Assembly: GCF_000801335.2 (NCBI RefSeq)
Contig: NZ_JSEH01000024.1
Coordinates: 1 to 64,000 of the forward strand
Direction of reading: 5' to 3'
From: Desulfovibrio sp. TomC
Lineage (GTDB): Bacteria; Desulfobacterota; Desulfovibrionia; Desulfovibrionales; Desulfovibrionaceae
Length of the DNA: 64,000 bases
The translations under genes were made by a program, and so were the position numbers. A model generated the notes under the pieces. That model was not told where the DNA came from and did not search any database. It saw only the letters and a program-made list of their open reading frames with translations. Within the stretch, counting starts at the first letter, position 1; every line of letters begins with the position of its first letter. Shown here piece by piece: positions 35,527-43,843 of this stretch.

Positions 35527-35895
35527 CTACAGACTGACGCTTAATCCCGTGCGTCCGGGCAGGCCACGCTGGGCTTCGACGATGGCCCGCCGGCCGTTTT
35601 TGGTGGCCAGCAAAAAGGAAGCGCCGTCAGTGACGTCATTCACTTCCACCTTCCAGCCCCGGGCGGCCATATCCTTCGTATAAAAGGCGCTGATTTCGGC
35701 CGGGCTGGCCCCGGTCTCAAACAGCACGGCAGTCGCTTTGGGAAAACGGATCACCCGTTTGAACTCGGCTCCCGGAAAGACCCCGGCCTCGTTGCCAAGC
35801 ACCGAATGGTAGTCGTCCTGGGCCGATGCCGGCGCACAGCACAGCAGGCAGCACACGGCAAGGAACACTATGCGCGCCACAGCGGTCGTCGGCAC
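35527..35895 (-). CDS. Small exported protein
   Basis: A 122-residue protein with a signal peptide (hydrophobic IVFLAVCCLLCCAPASA, cleavage before QDDYH). The mature domain has an alpha/beta look: GAEFKRVIRFPKATAVLFETGASPAEISAFYTKDMAARGWKVE, resembling small periplasmic domains in which a residual-difference helix packs on strands. I do not assign a family. The GTG start at 35895 is supported by AAAGGAGG 6 bases upstream. It lies 23 bases upstream of the AsmA-like gene and is probably co-transcribed with it. Confidence 0.72.
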   Translation of the reverse strand: MPTTAVARIVFLAVCCLLCCAPASAQDDYHSVLGNEAGVFPGAEFKRVIRFPKATAVLFETGASPAEISAFYTKDMAARGWKVEVNDVTDGASFLLATKNGRRAIVEAQRGLPGRTGLSVSL

Positions 35896-36037
35896 GGCGG
35901 ACCTCCTTTGGAATCGGGGCTGTTGTGCTACGAGAGCGGCCCGAAGTCAAAGGCCTCCGGGGTTGCCGTTTTCAGGAATCCATGGAAGAACCGGAAAAAA
36001 TTGGGCCACTGAACCCAATGCGATGCGAGGAGCGTTC

Positions 36038-36394
36038 ATGCGAAGCCTTGTTCCGGCATTTCTGGCTCTTGTCCTGCTTGCGGCCGCGCTGGCCGGCTGC
36101 ACCCGGGAAACCGGCGGCGGCGAAGCGAAATACCTGCATCTTTTCAACACGGCCTGGGCCAAATGCAACCATCTGGGCCTGTATGAAGTCCGGGTGGAGT
36201 CCGTGGCCAAGCGGCCGGACGGGAACAAGGTGGTGACGGTGCGCTACCTGTATGACAACGGCATGGTGCCGGACCAGGGCCGGGCGGCCATGCTCGTTGC
36301 CCCGGAGAACCGGCTGGCCGACAGCTGCGTGATCAATCTTGGAATCAACCGGTGCCTGTGCGACGAGGTCCCGGGCTGGCGCGTCGGGCCGTAA
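36038..36394 (+). CDS. Small lipoprotein
   Basis: A 118-residue protein with a lipoprotein signal (SLVPAFLALVLLAAALAGC, lipobox LAGC at about residue 20). The mature part has a conserved-looking alpha/beta pattern (YEVRVESVAKRPDGNKVVTVRYLYDNG) and three cysteines near the C-terminus (SCVINLGINRCLCDEVPG). No family recognised. GAGGAG precedes the ATG. It lies between the divergent exported-protein gene and cobA/hemD. Confidence 0.72.
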   Translation: MRSLVPAFLALVLLAAALAGCTRETGGGEAKYLHLFNTAWAKCNHLGLYEVRVESVAKRPDGNKVVTVRYLYDNGMVPDQGRAAMLVAPENRLADSCVINLGINRCLCDEVPGWRVGP

Positions 36395-36414
36395 GCCCGG
36401 AAGGCGCATCGAAC

Positions 36415-36440
36415 CGACATTTCGGGCCGACATTTCGGGC
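36415..36440 (+). repeat. 13-bp perfect tandem duplication
   Basis: CGACATTTCGGGC occurs twice in direct tandem (36415-36427 and 36428-36440) in the spacer upstream of cobA/hemD. Could be slippage or a paired binding site. Confidence 0.6.
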
Positions 36441-36529
36441 AGACACGGGCCATCCCGCTTGTAACGGCGGCCGTTCCCCGGTATGCCGCTTGGCCGTACC
36501 GTCACAGCCAACCATCCAAAGGCGAATCC

Positions 36530-38044
36530 ATGTCCAAAGTCTATCTCATCGGGGCCGGTCCCGGCGATCCGGGGCTCCTGACCCTGCGCGGCAAAGACCT
36601 TCTGTCGCGTGCCGACGTCGTGGTCTACGACTATCTGGCCAACAAGGCCTTCCTCGATTTCTGCCGCAAAGACGCACAAATATACTATGTCGGCAAAAAG
36701 GGCGGCGACCACACCCTGCCCCAGGACAAGATCAACGACCTGCTCGTGGACATGGCCAAGTCCGGCAAGATGGTGGCCCGCCTAAAGGGCGGCGATCCCT
36801 TTGTTTTTGGCCGGGGCGGCGAGGAAGCCGAAGAGCTCATTGCCGCGGGCTGCGATTTCGAGGTCGTGCCCGGCGTGACCTCGGCCGTGGCCGCGCCGGC
36901 CTATGCCGGCATCCCCATCACCCACCGCTCGTTTACCTCGTCGGTGTCGTTTATCACCGGCCATGAAGACCCGACCAAGAACGAAAGTTCGCTCAACTGG
37001 GAGGCCTTTGCCCAGTCCGGTTCCACCCTGGTCTTTTTCATGGGGGTCAAAAACCTCCCGCACATCACGGAAAATCTCATCAAGGCCGGCATGTCCGGCG
37101 ACACTCCGGCGGCGCTGGTGCGCTGGGGCACCACCTGCCGCCACAAAAGCCTCGTGGCCACCGTGGCCACCATGCCCGAAGAGGCCAAAAAGCACGGCTT
37201 TGCTCCGCCGTCGCTTTTTGTGGTCGGCGGCGTGGTCGGGCTGCACGAGACGCTTTCCTGGTACGAAAAGCGTCCGCTTCTGGGCAAAGGCGTGGTCGTC
37301 ACCCGCAGCCGCGAACAGGCCAGCGACCTGACCCGCCTGCTCGCCGAGGAAGGGGCCTGCTGCTTCGAGTTCCCGGCCATCGAAATCGCACCGCTTGCCG
37401 ACGTCGCCCCGGTGCGCGCCGCCATCGCCCAGCTTTACGAAAACGACTGGGTTATTTTCACTTCGGCCAACGGCGTGGACTGCTTTTTTGAGCAGATGGA
37501 TGCCCTTGAGCTTGACGCCCGGGCCTTTGCCGGCATCCAGGTGGCGGCCATCGGACCGGCCACGGCCAAGAAACTGGCCGAACGCGGCCTGCGGGCCGAT
37601 TTCCTGCCCGAGCGCTTCGTGGCCGAATCCGTGGTCGAGGGGCTGCTGGCCCGCGACGTCCAGGGCAAAAAAGTGCTCATTCCCCGGGCTCGCGAAGCCC
37701 GGGACGTGCTGCCGGAAAAGCTCGCCGAGGCCGGCTGTTCCGTCACCGTGCTGCCGGTCTACGACACCCGGCCCGTGGACCAGGACCCGGCCGAACTGAT
37801 CGAGGCGATCAAGGCCGGCGACATCCACTACGTCACCTTCACCTCGTCCTCCACCGTCAAAAACTTCTTCGCCCAGATCCCGGCCGAGGTGCTCAAAGCC
37901 TCGCAGGTCAAAACCGCCTGCATCGGTCCCATCACCGCCGCCACCCTGGCCGAATACGGCTTTACCCCGGACGTCAGCGCCGCCGCCTACACCGTGCCGG
38001 CCCTGGCCGAAGCCGTCATAGCCGACGCGAGACCGTCGTCATGA
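36530..38044 (+). CDS. cobA/hemD: Uroporphyrinogen-III C-methyltransferase / uroporphyrinogen-III synthase fusion
   Basis: A 504-residue bifunctional enzyme of the sirohaem/cobalamin branch. Residues 1-245 are the SAM-dependent uroporphyrinogen-III methyltransferase: VYLIGAGPGDPGLLTLRG, YDYLAN, VARLKGGDPFVFGRGGEEAE, VPGVTSA and GIPITHR. Residues 255-504 are the HemD-type synthase that closes and flips the D ring of hydroxymethylbilane: GVVVTRSREQASDL, WVIFTSANGVDCFF, KVLIPRAREARDVLPEKL, YVTFTSSSTVKNFF. The fusion is common in Desulfovibrio and clostridia, where sirohaem is needed for sulfite reductase. Its stop overlaps the purN start by 4 bases (ATGA). Confidence 0.95.
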   Translation: MSKVYLIGAGPGDPGLLTLRGKDLLSRADVVVYDYLANKAFLDFCRKDAQIYYVGKKGGDHTLPQDKINDLLVDMAKSGKMVARLKGGDPFVFGRGGEEAEELIAAGCDFEVVPGVTSAVAAPAYAGIPITHRSFTSSVSFITGHEDPTKNESSLNWEAFAQSGSTLVFFMGVKNLPHITENLIKAGMSGDTPAALVRWGTTCRHKSLVATVATMPEEAKKHGFAPPSLFVVGGVVGLHETLSWYEKRPLLGKGVVVTRSREQASDLTRLLAEEGACCFEFPAIEIAPLADVAPVRAAIAQLYENDWVIFTSANGVDCFFEQMDALELDARAFAGIQVAAIGPATAKKLAERGLRADFLPERFVAESVVEGLLARDVQGKKVLIPRAREARDVLPEKLAEAGCSVTVLPVYDTRPVDQDPAELIEAIKAGDIHYVTFTSSSTVKNFFAQIPAEVLKASQVKTACIGPITAATLAEYGFTPDVSAAAYTVPALAEAVIADARPSS

Positions 38045-38721
38045 CCCTGCCCGTCGCCGTCCTCGTCTCCGGTTCCGGCTCCAATCTGCAAGCCATTATC
38101 GACCGGATCGAGGACGGCGTCCTGGCGGCGCGCATCACGGCCGTCGTTTCCAACAAAGCCGACGCCTACGCCCTGACCCGCGCCCACACCCACGGTATTC
38201 CTGCCGTCGTGCTGCCCCACGCCGCCTTCCCCGACCGGGCCGCCTACGACGCCGCGTTGCTGGCCGCCGTGCGCGACTCCGGGGCCGAGGCCGTGGTCCT
38301 GGCCGGATTCATGCGCCTGCTCGGGGCCGATTTCGTGGCCGCCTACCGCGACCGCATCCTCAATATCCACCCAGCCCTGCTGCCCGCCTTCCCGGGCCTT
38401 GCCGCCCAGGGCCAGGCCGCCGGCTACGGCGTGACCATCGCCGGGGCCACGGTCCATTTCGTGGACGAGAAAATGGACAACGGCCCCATCGTCATCCAGG
38501 CCGCTGTGCCGGCCTTTCCCGACGACGACGCCCAGAGCCTCGGCGGGCGCATCATGAGCCTGGAACACCGCATTTACCCCCAGGCTCTCCACTGGCTGGC
38601 CACCGGCCGCCTCAGCCTCCACGGCCGCAAGACCCGCCTCGCCCCGGCCTCTGTCGCACCAGCCGACATACAGGATGTCATGCCGTGCCTGGTCAGCCCG
38701 GCCCTGGAGACAGGATTTTAG
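38041..38721 (+). CDS. purN: Phosphoribosylglycinamide formyltransferase PurN
   Basis: A 226-residue enzyme that transfers formyl from 10-formyltetrahydrofolate to GAR in purine synthesis. Motifs: LVSGSGSNLQAIID (N-terminal phosphate loop), VVLAGFMRLLG, ILNIHPALLPAFPG (catalytic Asn-His-Pro), and ATVHFVDEKMDNGPIVIQ (catalytic Asp). It overlaps cobA/hemD by 4 bases, hence translational coupling. A purine tract and hairpin element follow the stop. Confidence 0.96.
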   Translation: MTLPVAVLVSGSGSNLQAIIDRIEDGVLAARITAVVSNKADAYALTRAHTHGIPAVVLPHAAFPDRAAYDAALLAAVRDSGAEAVVLAGFMRLLGADFVAAYRDRILNIHPALLPAFPGLAAQGQAAGYGVTIAGATVHFVDEKMDNGPIVIQAAVPAFPDDDAQSLGGRIMSLEHRIYPQALHWLATGRLSLHGRKTRLAPASVAPADIQDVMPCLVSPALETGF

Positions 38722-38750
38722 GAAAGGGGAAGGGGAAGAGAAGACGAAAA

Positions 38751-38798
38751 TGCCTCCGGCGGCCGGGGGCCTGAGGCCCCCGGACCCCCCAACGGGGA
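38751..38798 (+). repeat. GCCTCCGGCGGCC hairpin element (copy G, 3' of purN)
   Basis: purN stop, purine tract (GGAAAGGGGAAGGGGAAGAG), GCCTCCGGCGGCC, stem GGGGGCCTGAGGCCCCC, GGACCCCCC. Confidence 0.87.
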
Positions 38799-38890
38799 AA
38801 TTTTGTAAGGGGCTCCTGGCGCTGGCCGACAATCTGCTCGGCGGTTGGCAGGGGTGCCGAGGTAGAGCGTTGACGGGAACTACGGTTGTT

Positions 38891-39016
38891 CCGGCAGCCA
38901 AAAGGCCTGAGACATTTTGGGGACCCACCTGGAGTTGGTTTGATTTGACCGGGCGTGACGCCAAATCGACGGACGGAAGGTGCGCACGAAAAGACGCGAA
39001 GAGGCCGGGGACCGGA
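38891..39016 (+). repeat. Dispersed intergenic repeat containing GTTTGATTTGACCGGG, copy 1
   Basis: A hairpin-like CCAAAA...TTTTGG is followed by GGACCC and a roughly 80-base tail with GTTTGATTTGACCGGG (38938-38953). The tail is recognisably similar to 63755-63835 at the other end of the window. Confidence 0.65.
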
Positions 39017-39171
39017 GCTAACCGGCACAGGGGCTTGTGGGCAACGAAGCGGTCCAGGCCATGCCCCGGGCTTCAACACCGGCGCCGAAGGCACAACGTG
39101 TCTTGGTTCTTGTTTTCGAAACTGACGACGTTGCGTAACACGATGCGTAATACATTTTGTCAATTAACCCG

Positions 39172-39233
39172 GACAAGGGGGTCCGGGGGGGATTATCCCC
39201 CCCGGCGGGTCCAGGGCAGCGCCCTGGTCTTCC
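39172..39233 (-). repeat. Hairpin element upstream of the GT-C gene (copy H)
   Basis: On the plus strand GGTCCGGGGGGGATTATCCCCCCCGG then GGTCCAGGGCAGCGCCCTGG and a pyrimidine tract. Orientation is opposite to the gene that follows. The 545-base gap 38722-39267 holds only these repeats; no gene recognised. Confidence 0.75.
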
Positions 39234-39267
39234 TTTCCCTCTTTCCTTCTCCTCATACATTCCCCCT

Positions 39268-42200
39268 ATGAAACGACAGTACTGGGCGCTCCTGTTCGTG
39301 GCGGTCTTCGCGCTGCTCTCCTGGCGGGGCATCTTGTGGACCCCGGGCCACGTCTATCAGAACTGGGACCGGGTCCCGACCCCGTTCCCGGAAGAGATGC
39401 GGCAGGTGGCCGATATCTCCAAGCACGCCTGGGCCTCGAAGTACGACATGGGCGCGCCGGGCGCATTTTCCGGCATCACCCGCTGGTTCGACCTCGTCAC
39501 CCGCGACCTGGGATCGCATATCGGCGGCCCGGTCATCGTGCGCTGGGAGGGACCGGTCTATGCCGTCGTCGGAGCCGGCGGCATCGTGGCCTTGTGCCGG
39601 CTGCTTGGCCTGGGGCTTTTGCCGTCGGTGCTGGCGGCCATGCTCTATGCCTTCAATCCGCGCCAGTTTTCCATGACCGTGGCCGGGCATGTGGAGGAGA
39701 GCGGCTTTGTCCTGGCCCTGGTTCCCTGGGTGCTGGCGCTCTTGTCCGGGGCGGGAGGCGCTGCCTCGCTGCGCCGGTTTTTCGCCCTGACCCTGACCGC
39801 CGGCCTGCTTGGCGGTCTGGCCTGCTCGGCCTCGCCGTTTGGCATCGTCTTTTACGGGTCGTTCACCTTTTTCCTGGCCCTTGGCGAGACCATTGCCCGG
39901 CGTTCGGCCCGGCCGGCGTTGGCCTTTGCCCTGGCCGGGTTTGTGGCCCTTTTTCTCCATCTGCACTGGCTGGTTCCGGCCGCCAGTTCCATCATCCATG
40001 CGGCGGATTTCAAGCATCACCAGACCAAGGAAGAGATCAACGACCATTACCAGGGCATCTACCGCCGCTATTCCGCGCCGCTGCGCCAGGCCATGCTCGG
40101 GCACACCGACAATTACGGCATGGGCACGGAGTACGCCTATCCGGTCACGCTCAAGGACAATCCCGAATGGGTGGCCGCCGCCCTGGCCCTGCTCGGACTG
40201 GCCCTGGTCGGGCTGGCCTACAAAGGCCCGAATCGGGGGCTTAAATATTTCGCCGGATTCTGTCTGCTGGCCGGGTTTATCTGCATGGCCGGCAACAAGA
40301 CCCTGGCCGGGGCGGTCTTTTACGAGAAATTCCTAAACCGCGTCCCGATCCTCTTTTTCCAGATGGCCCGGCCGGCCCGCTGGCTGCCGGTCTATTACGC
40401 CGGCCTGTCGCTTCTGGCCGGCCTGGGGCTGGCCCAATTGCTGCGCTACGGCCGGCAAAGCCCCCGGGGCCGGGCTGCGGCGGCCGTGTTCGCCGCCGGG
40501 GCGCTGGCCGTGTATCTGCATCCCTACTGGACCGGGCAGCTGACCCGGCCGCAAAACGCCACCTCCCAGACCATGGCGCTCATGCCCCAGCCGCTGTCCC
40601 CGGCCGAGGGCCGGCTCTCGAAGTTTTTCACCAATGATCCGGAAGACTACCGGGTGACGGTCTGGCCGACCATCGCCGGCCCCACCGGCGATGTGCCGGA
40701 CCCGCCGGACAACGGCCTGACCCGCAATTTCGCCCTGCTTGGCAAGGACGCCATCATGGGGCCGACCTACATCGGCGAGCCCTACAGCCTCTATCTGCTG
40801 GGCCTGCTCCACCGTCCCTGGCCGGTTACCGACGCCTTTGGCCGGCTGCTCGGTCTGGCGGCGGTCAAGCGGGTCATCTACAACCAGACCAATCCCTATC
40901 TGTCCTACAGCCCTTTTGGCTGGATGCCGACCACCAAACGCGGCCCGGAGACGCTCTTTGATCCGGGCGATCTGATCGGCCCGTTCATTGCCGCCCAGCA
41001 GGACCTGACCCCGGACCCCGAGCTGGCCGCGTCGCCCGAGGCCGTGCTGCGCAATACCGATTTTCTGCCCCGGCTGCGGCTGGCCAAAAAGGCCCGGCTG
41101 GCGGCCGGCGGCTTTCCCCTGCTCCTGGCCCTGGCCAACAGCACCCGGCCCCAGGCCGCCGATGTGGCCCTGCTGTTTGGCGCGGATGCAACCGAAGCCG
41201 AACTGGCCGGCCTGGGCCCGGGGTTTGGCGGCGTCACCCTGTCCGGGCGGGGCGGCCCGGAGCTGCTCCTGCCTTTTCTCCCGGCCGATGCCTACCTGCC
41301 GGCGGCCGAGGCTGTGGCCGAAGGCGCGTTTGGCCCGCTCACTCCGCGCGCCCTTGACGATCCCCGCCACGGCGGTTCGCCCCTCGACAAGTCGGCCAAG
41401 GTCAGCGAAGGCCCGGGCACGGTGCGCTTTGCCCTGATCGGTCATGGCTCCTGGCGGTTGTTCCTGCGGGCCGGGTCGGAGAGCTATGCCGGCCCGGCCA
41501 CGGTCCGCCTCGATGACGCCCCCGTGGCCGAGATTGCCGCCGGCCCGCTTGGCCGGGGCCTGGATTGGATCGACTGCGGCACGGCCACCTTTGAGCCGGG
41601 ACCGCCTCATGCCCTGGAAGTGGCCATTCCCGGCCGGGGTGTTGTCGTCTCAGGCCTGCTGGCCGTGCCCGAGGATGCCTACGACGCAGCCGTGGCCCGG
41701 GTGGCGGTCGTGGCCGGGGGAGACGTCCGGCTGGCGGCCGAGGCCGAGGAGGCCGCGGTTTCGCCGGTCTCGCCCATGGCCCCGGAGCTTTTCGTGCCGC
41801 TTCTGGCCCAAGGCGCGCCTGTGACGGCGACCAGCGAAAACGCCCGGATTGATCTGGCCGATCCGCGCGGGGCCGGGGTTGTGGCCGTTGAGGGCGATTC
41901 CCCGGGCGAAGCGGTCTACACCGTCAATTTCCCGGAGCCGGTGGCCTCGCTGACCCTTGAAAGCTACCCGCGCCTGTTTGGCGACAAGGTCGTGACCTCT
42001 TATGTGGCCGCCTCGGTGTCTGTGGACGGCGGTCCGTCCAGGCTTCTGTACCGGGTCGAGGGAACCCACAACGACCGTTGGGAAGACGTCTACAAGCGCA
42101 AGGTCGTCTCCGAGATCGCCGGCCCGGCGCAAAGCGTCACCATCCGGTTCGCCATGCGCCAGGCCCAGCTTGCCTCCCAGGTCAATTCGCCCAACCAGCC

Positions 42201-42876
42201 CATGCGCCTGGTCGCCCACACCCCGGTGCCGGGCGGAGCGGTGCTGTCTTTTGGCGCGGCGGCCCGGTTGCCGGCCAGGCTGGAGCTGGCCGTGCCCCAG
42301 CCGGGAACCTACCAGACCGTCGTGCGGCTGGTCGGCAAGGCCGGGGAGCAGGTGGCTCTGGCCGACGGCCGGCGGCTGACGCTTGCCCGCGACGGCATGA
42401 ATGCCGTCGATGCCGGCCCGGTTTCGCCCGACGCGGCCGGGCTGGTGCATCTGGCCCTGGACGGCCCAGTAGACGTGGCCTGCGACGCCGTGGAGCTTTC
42501 GACCCCTGCCGCCGCCATTGGAGCCGGCCCGGCCAGCCCGGCCGTGGCCTATACCCGGCAAAACGCCGGGCGCTACCAGTTGGCCCTGCCAGCCGGCGGC
42601 GGCTATCTGGTCTTTTCCGAAGCGTTTCATCCGGGTTGGCAGTTGACGGTTGGCGGGAAGGTCCTGGAGCCGGTCAAGGGCCTGGGATTTCTCAATGTCT
42701 ATGCGTTGCCGCCGGGCGCTTCCGGACCGGCCGAACTGTTGTACCGCGACGAGGCCATCATGGCCCGGCTGGTGCCCGTCATGCATGCGGCCTGGATCGT
42801 CCTGATCCTCACGGCCCTGGTCCTTTGGCTGCCCGATCTGCTGCCCGGTCGGGGCAAGGCCGGCCGCAGCGATTGA
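39268..42876 (+). CDS. Large GT-C-type membrane glycosyltransferase (arabinofuranosyltransferase-like)
   Basis: A 1202-residue membrane protein. The N-terminal 430 residues contain about ten to twelve membrane segments with an acidic first loop (YQNWDRVPTPFPEEM) typical of GT-C glycosyltransferases that use polyprenyl-phosphate sugars. The large periplasmic C-terminal part (about 440-1165) is beta-rich and looks like carbohydrate-binding modules, and one more membrane helix (MHAAWIVLILTALVLWLPDLL) ends the protein. This layout resembles AftD-type arabinofuranosyltransferases (DUF3367-like) and YfhO-like proteins; the assignment is tentative. The ATG at 39268 has no good ribosome-binding site. 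It heads a cluster with a DPPR-synthase-like UbiA protein and a DprE2-like domain, which favours a pentofuranosyl donor. Confidence 0.75.
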   Translation: MKRQYWALLFVAVFALLSWRGILWTPGHVYQNWDRVPTPFPEEMRQVADISKHAWASKYDMGAPGAFSGITRWFDLVTRDLGSHIGGPVIVRWEGPVYAVVGAGGIVALCRLLGLGLLPSVLAAMLYAFNPRQFSMTVAGHVEESGFVLALVPWVLALLSGAGGAASLRRFFALTLTAGLLGGLACSASPFGIVFYGSFTFFLALGETIARRSARPALAFALAGFVALFLHLHWLVPAASSIIHAADFKHHQTKEEINDHYQGIYRRYSAPLRQAMLGHTDNYGMGTEYAYPVTLKDNPEWVAAALALLGLALVGLAYKGPNRGLKYFAGFCLLAGFICMAGNKTLAGAVFYEKFLNRVPILFFQMARPARWLPVYYAGLSLLAGLGLAQLLRYGRQSPRGRAAAAVFAAGALAVYLHPYWTGQLTRPQNATSQTMALMPQPLSPAEGRLSKFFTNDPEDYRVTVWPTIAGPTGDVPDPPDNGLTRNFALLGKDAIMGPTYIGEPYSLYLLGLLHRPWPVTDAFGRLLGLAAVKRVIYNQTNPYLSYSPFGWMPTTKRGPETLFDPGDLIGPFIAAQQDLTPDPELAASPEAVLRNTDFLPRLRLAKKARLAAGGFPLLLALANSTRPQAADVALLFGADATEAELAGLGPGFGGVTLSGRGGPELLLPFLPADAYLPAAEAVAEGAFGPLTPRALDDPRHGGSPLDKSAKVSEGPGTVRFALIGHGSWRLFLRAGSESYAGPATVRLDDAPVAEIAAGPLGRGLDWIDCGTATFEPGPPHALEVAIPGRGVVVSGLLAVPEDAYDAAVARVAVVAGGDVRLAAEAEEAAVSPVSPMAPELFVPLLAQGAPVTATSENARIDLADPRGAGVVAVEGDSPGEAVYTVNFPEPVASLTLESYPRLFGDKVVTSYVAASVSVDGGPSRLLYRVEGTHNDRWEDVYKRKVVSEIAGPAQSVTIRFAMRQAQLASQVNSPNQPMRLVAHTPVPGGAVLSFGAAARLPARLELAVPQPGTYQTVVRLVGKAGEQVALADGRRLTLARDGMNAVDAGPVSPDAAGLVHLALDGPVDVACDAVELSTPAAAIGAGPASPAVAYTRQNAGRYQLALPAGGGYLVFSEAFHPGWQLTVGGKVLEPVKGLGFLNVYALPPGASGPAELLYRDEAIMARLVPVMHAAWIVLILTALVLWLPDLLPGRGKAGRSD

Positions 42877-42934
42877 AGCCCGGGCCGATCCCGGCTATGG
42901 TCCGGCCTGCCGGACGAGAGCCGGTTGGAGTGTT

Positions 42935-43843
42935 ATGTCCAAGCCAGCGTCGCGGCCGGCAGCCTATATAAAGCTTGCCCGGCCGCACCAATACATCAAG
43001 AACGCCTTTGTCTTCCTGCCGCTCTTTTTCGGCTGGAAGCTGACCGACCCGGCGGCGCTCTCTAGCGCCTGTCTGGCCTTTGCCGCCTTTTGTCTGGCGG
43101 CCAGCGCCGTCTATGTCGTCAATGATTTAAAAGACATCGAGGAAGACCGGGCGCACCCGACCAAGCGCAACCGGCCCCTGGCGTCAGGCGCGCTGACTCC
43201 GGGCCAGGGGCTGGCCTTTGCCGGGGTGCTCCTGGCCGGCGCGGCCGGGCTGACGGCTTTGCTTGGGTCCGGCGGCTTTGCCCTGATCCTGGGCGGCTAT
43301 CTGGCCATCAATGTCCTGTACAGTTTTGCCCTCAAGCACAAATCGCTCATTGATCTGGCCTGCATCGCCATTGGCTTCGTGCTGCGGGTGTTTGCCGGCG
43401 GCGTGGTCACCGGCATTACGCCGAGCCATTGGATCGTGCTCATGACCTTTTTGCTGGCGCTTTTTCTCGGCTTTGCCAAACGCCGCGACGACCTGCTCCT
43501 GTCCGCCGCCGGCTGCGAAAAAACGCGCCGGTCCCTTGACGGCTACAATCTGGAGTTCGTCACCGCCTCCATGATGCTCATGGCTGCGGTTGTCATCGTC
43601 AGCTACATCCTCTACACGCTTTCCCCCGAGGTCATTGCCAAGCATGGCTCGGACAAGTTGTACCTGACCGCGATTTTTGTGATCCTGGGCGTCCTTCGCT
43701 ACTTGCAGATTACGCTTGTCGAGTGCAAAAGCGGTTCACCGACCCTGGTGCTCCTGCGCGACGGCTTCATCCAGGCCTCGCTGGTGCTTTGGATCGTCAG
43801 TTTCTACCTTATCCTGTATGTGGAGCGTGTCCGGAATCCATGA
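42935..43843 (+). CDS. Polyprenyl-phosphate phosphoribosyltransferase-like UbiA-family protein
   Basis: A 302-residue protein with about nine membrane segments of the UbiA superfamily. Matches to mycobacterial decaprenyl-phosphate phosphoribosyltransferase (Rv3806c) are clear by eye: ARPHQYIKNAFVFLPL at the N-terminus, SAVYVVNDLKDIEEDRAHPTKRNRPLASG (the N-D-x3-D-x3-D active-site motif near residue 63-73), and LKHKSLIDLACIAIGFVLRVFAGGVV (second Asp region). It would attach phosphoribose from PRPP to a polyprenyl phosphate in the inner membrane. Its stop overlaps the next gene by 4 bases (ATGA). Confidence 0.88.
   Translation: MSKPASRPAAYIKLARPHQYIKNAFVFLPLFFGWKLTDPAALSSACLAFAAFCLAASAVYVVNDLKDIEEDRAHPTKRNRPLASGALTPGQGLAFAGVLLAGAAGLTALLGSGGFALILGGYLAINVLYSFALKHKSLIDLACIAIGFVLRVFAGGVVTGITPSHWIVLMTFLLALFLGFAKRRDDLLLSAAGCEKTRRSLDGYNLEFVTASMMLMAAVVIVSYILYTLSPEVIAKHGSDKLYLTAIFVILGVLRYLQITLVECKSGSPTLVLLRDGFIQASLVLWIVSFYLILYVERVRNP

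Noticed and set aside
40333-41610. 425-residue minus-strand open frame
   Set aside because: Antisense shadow within the GT-C-like gene.
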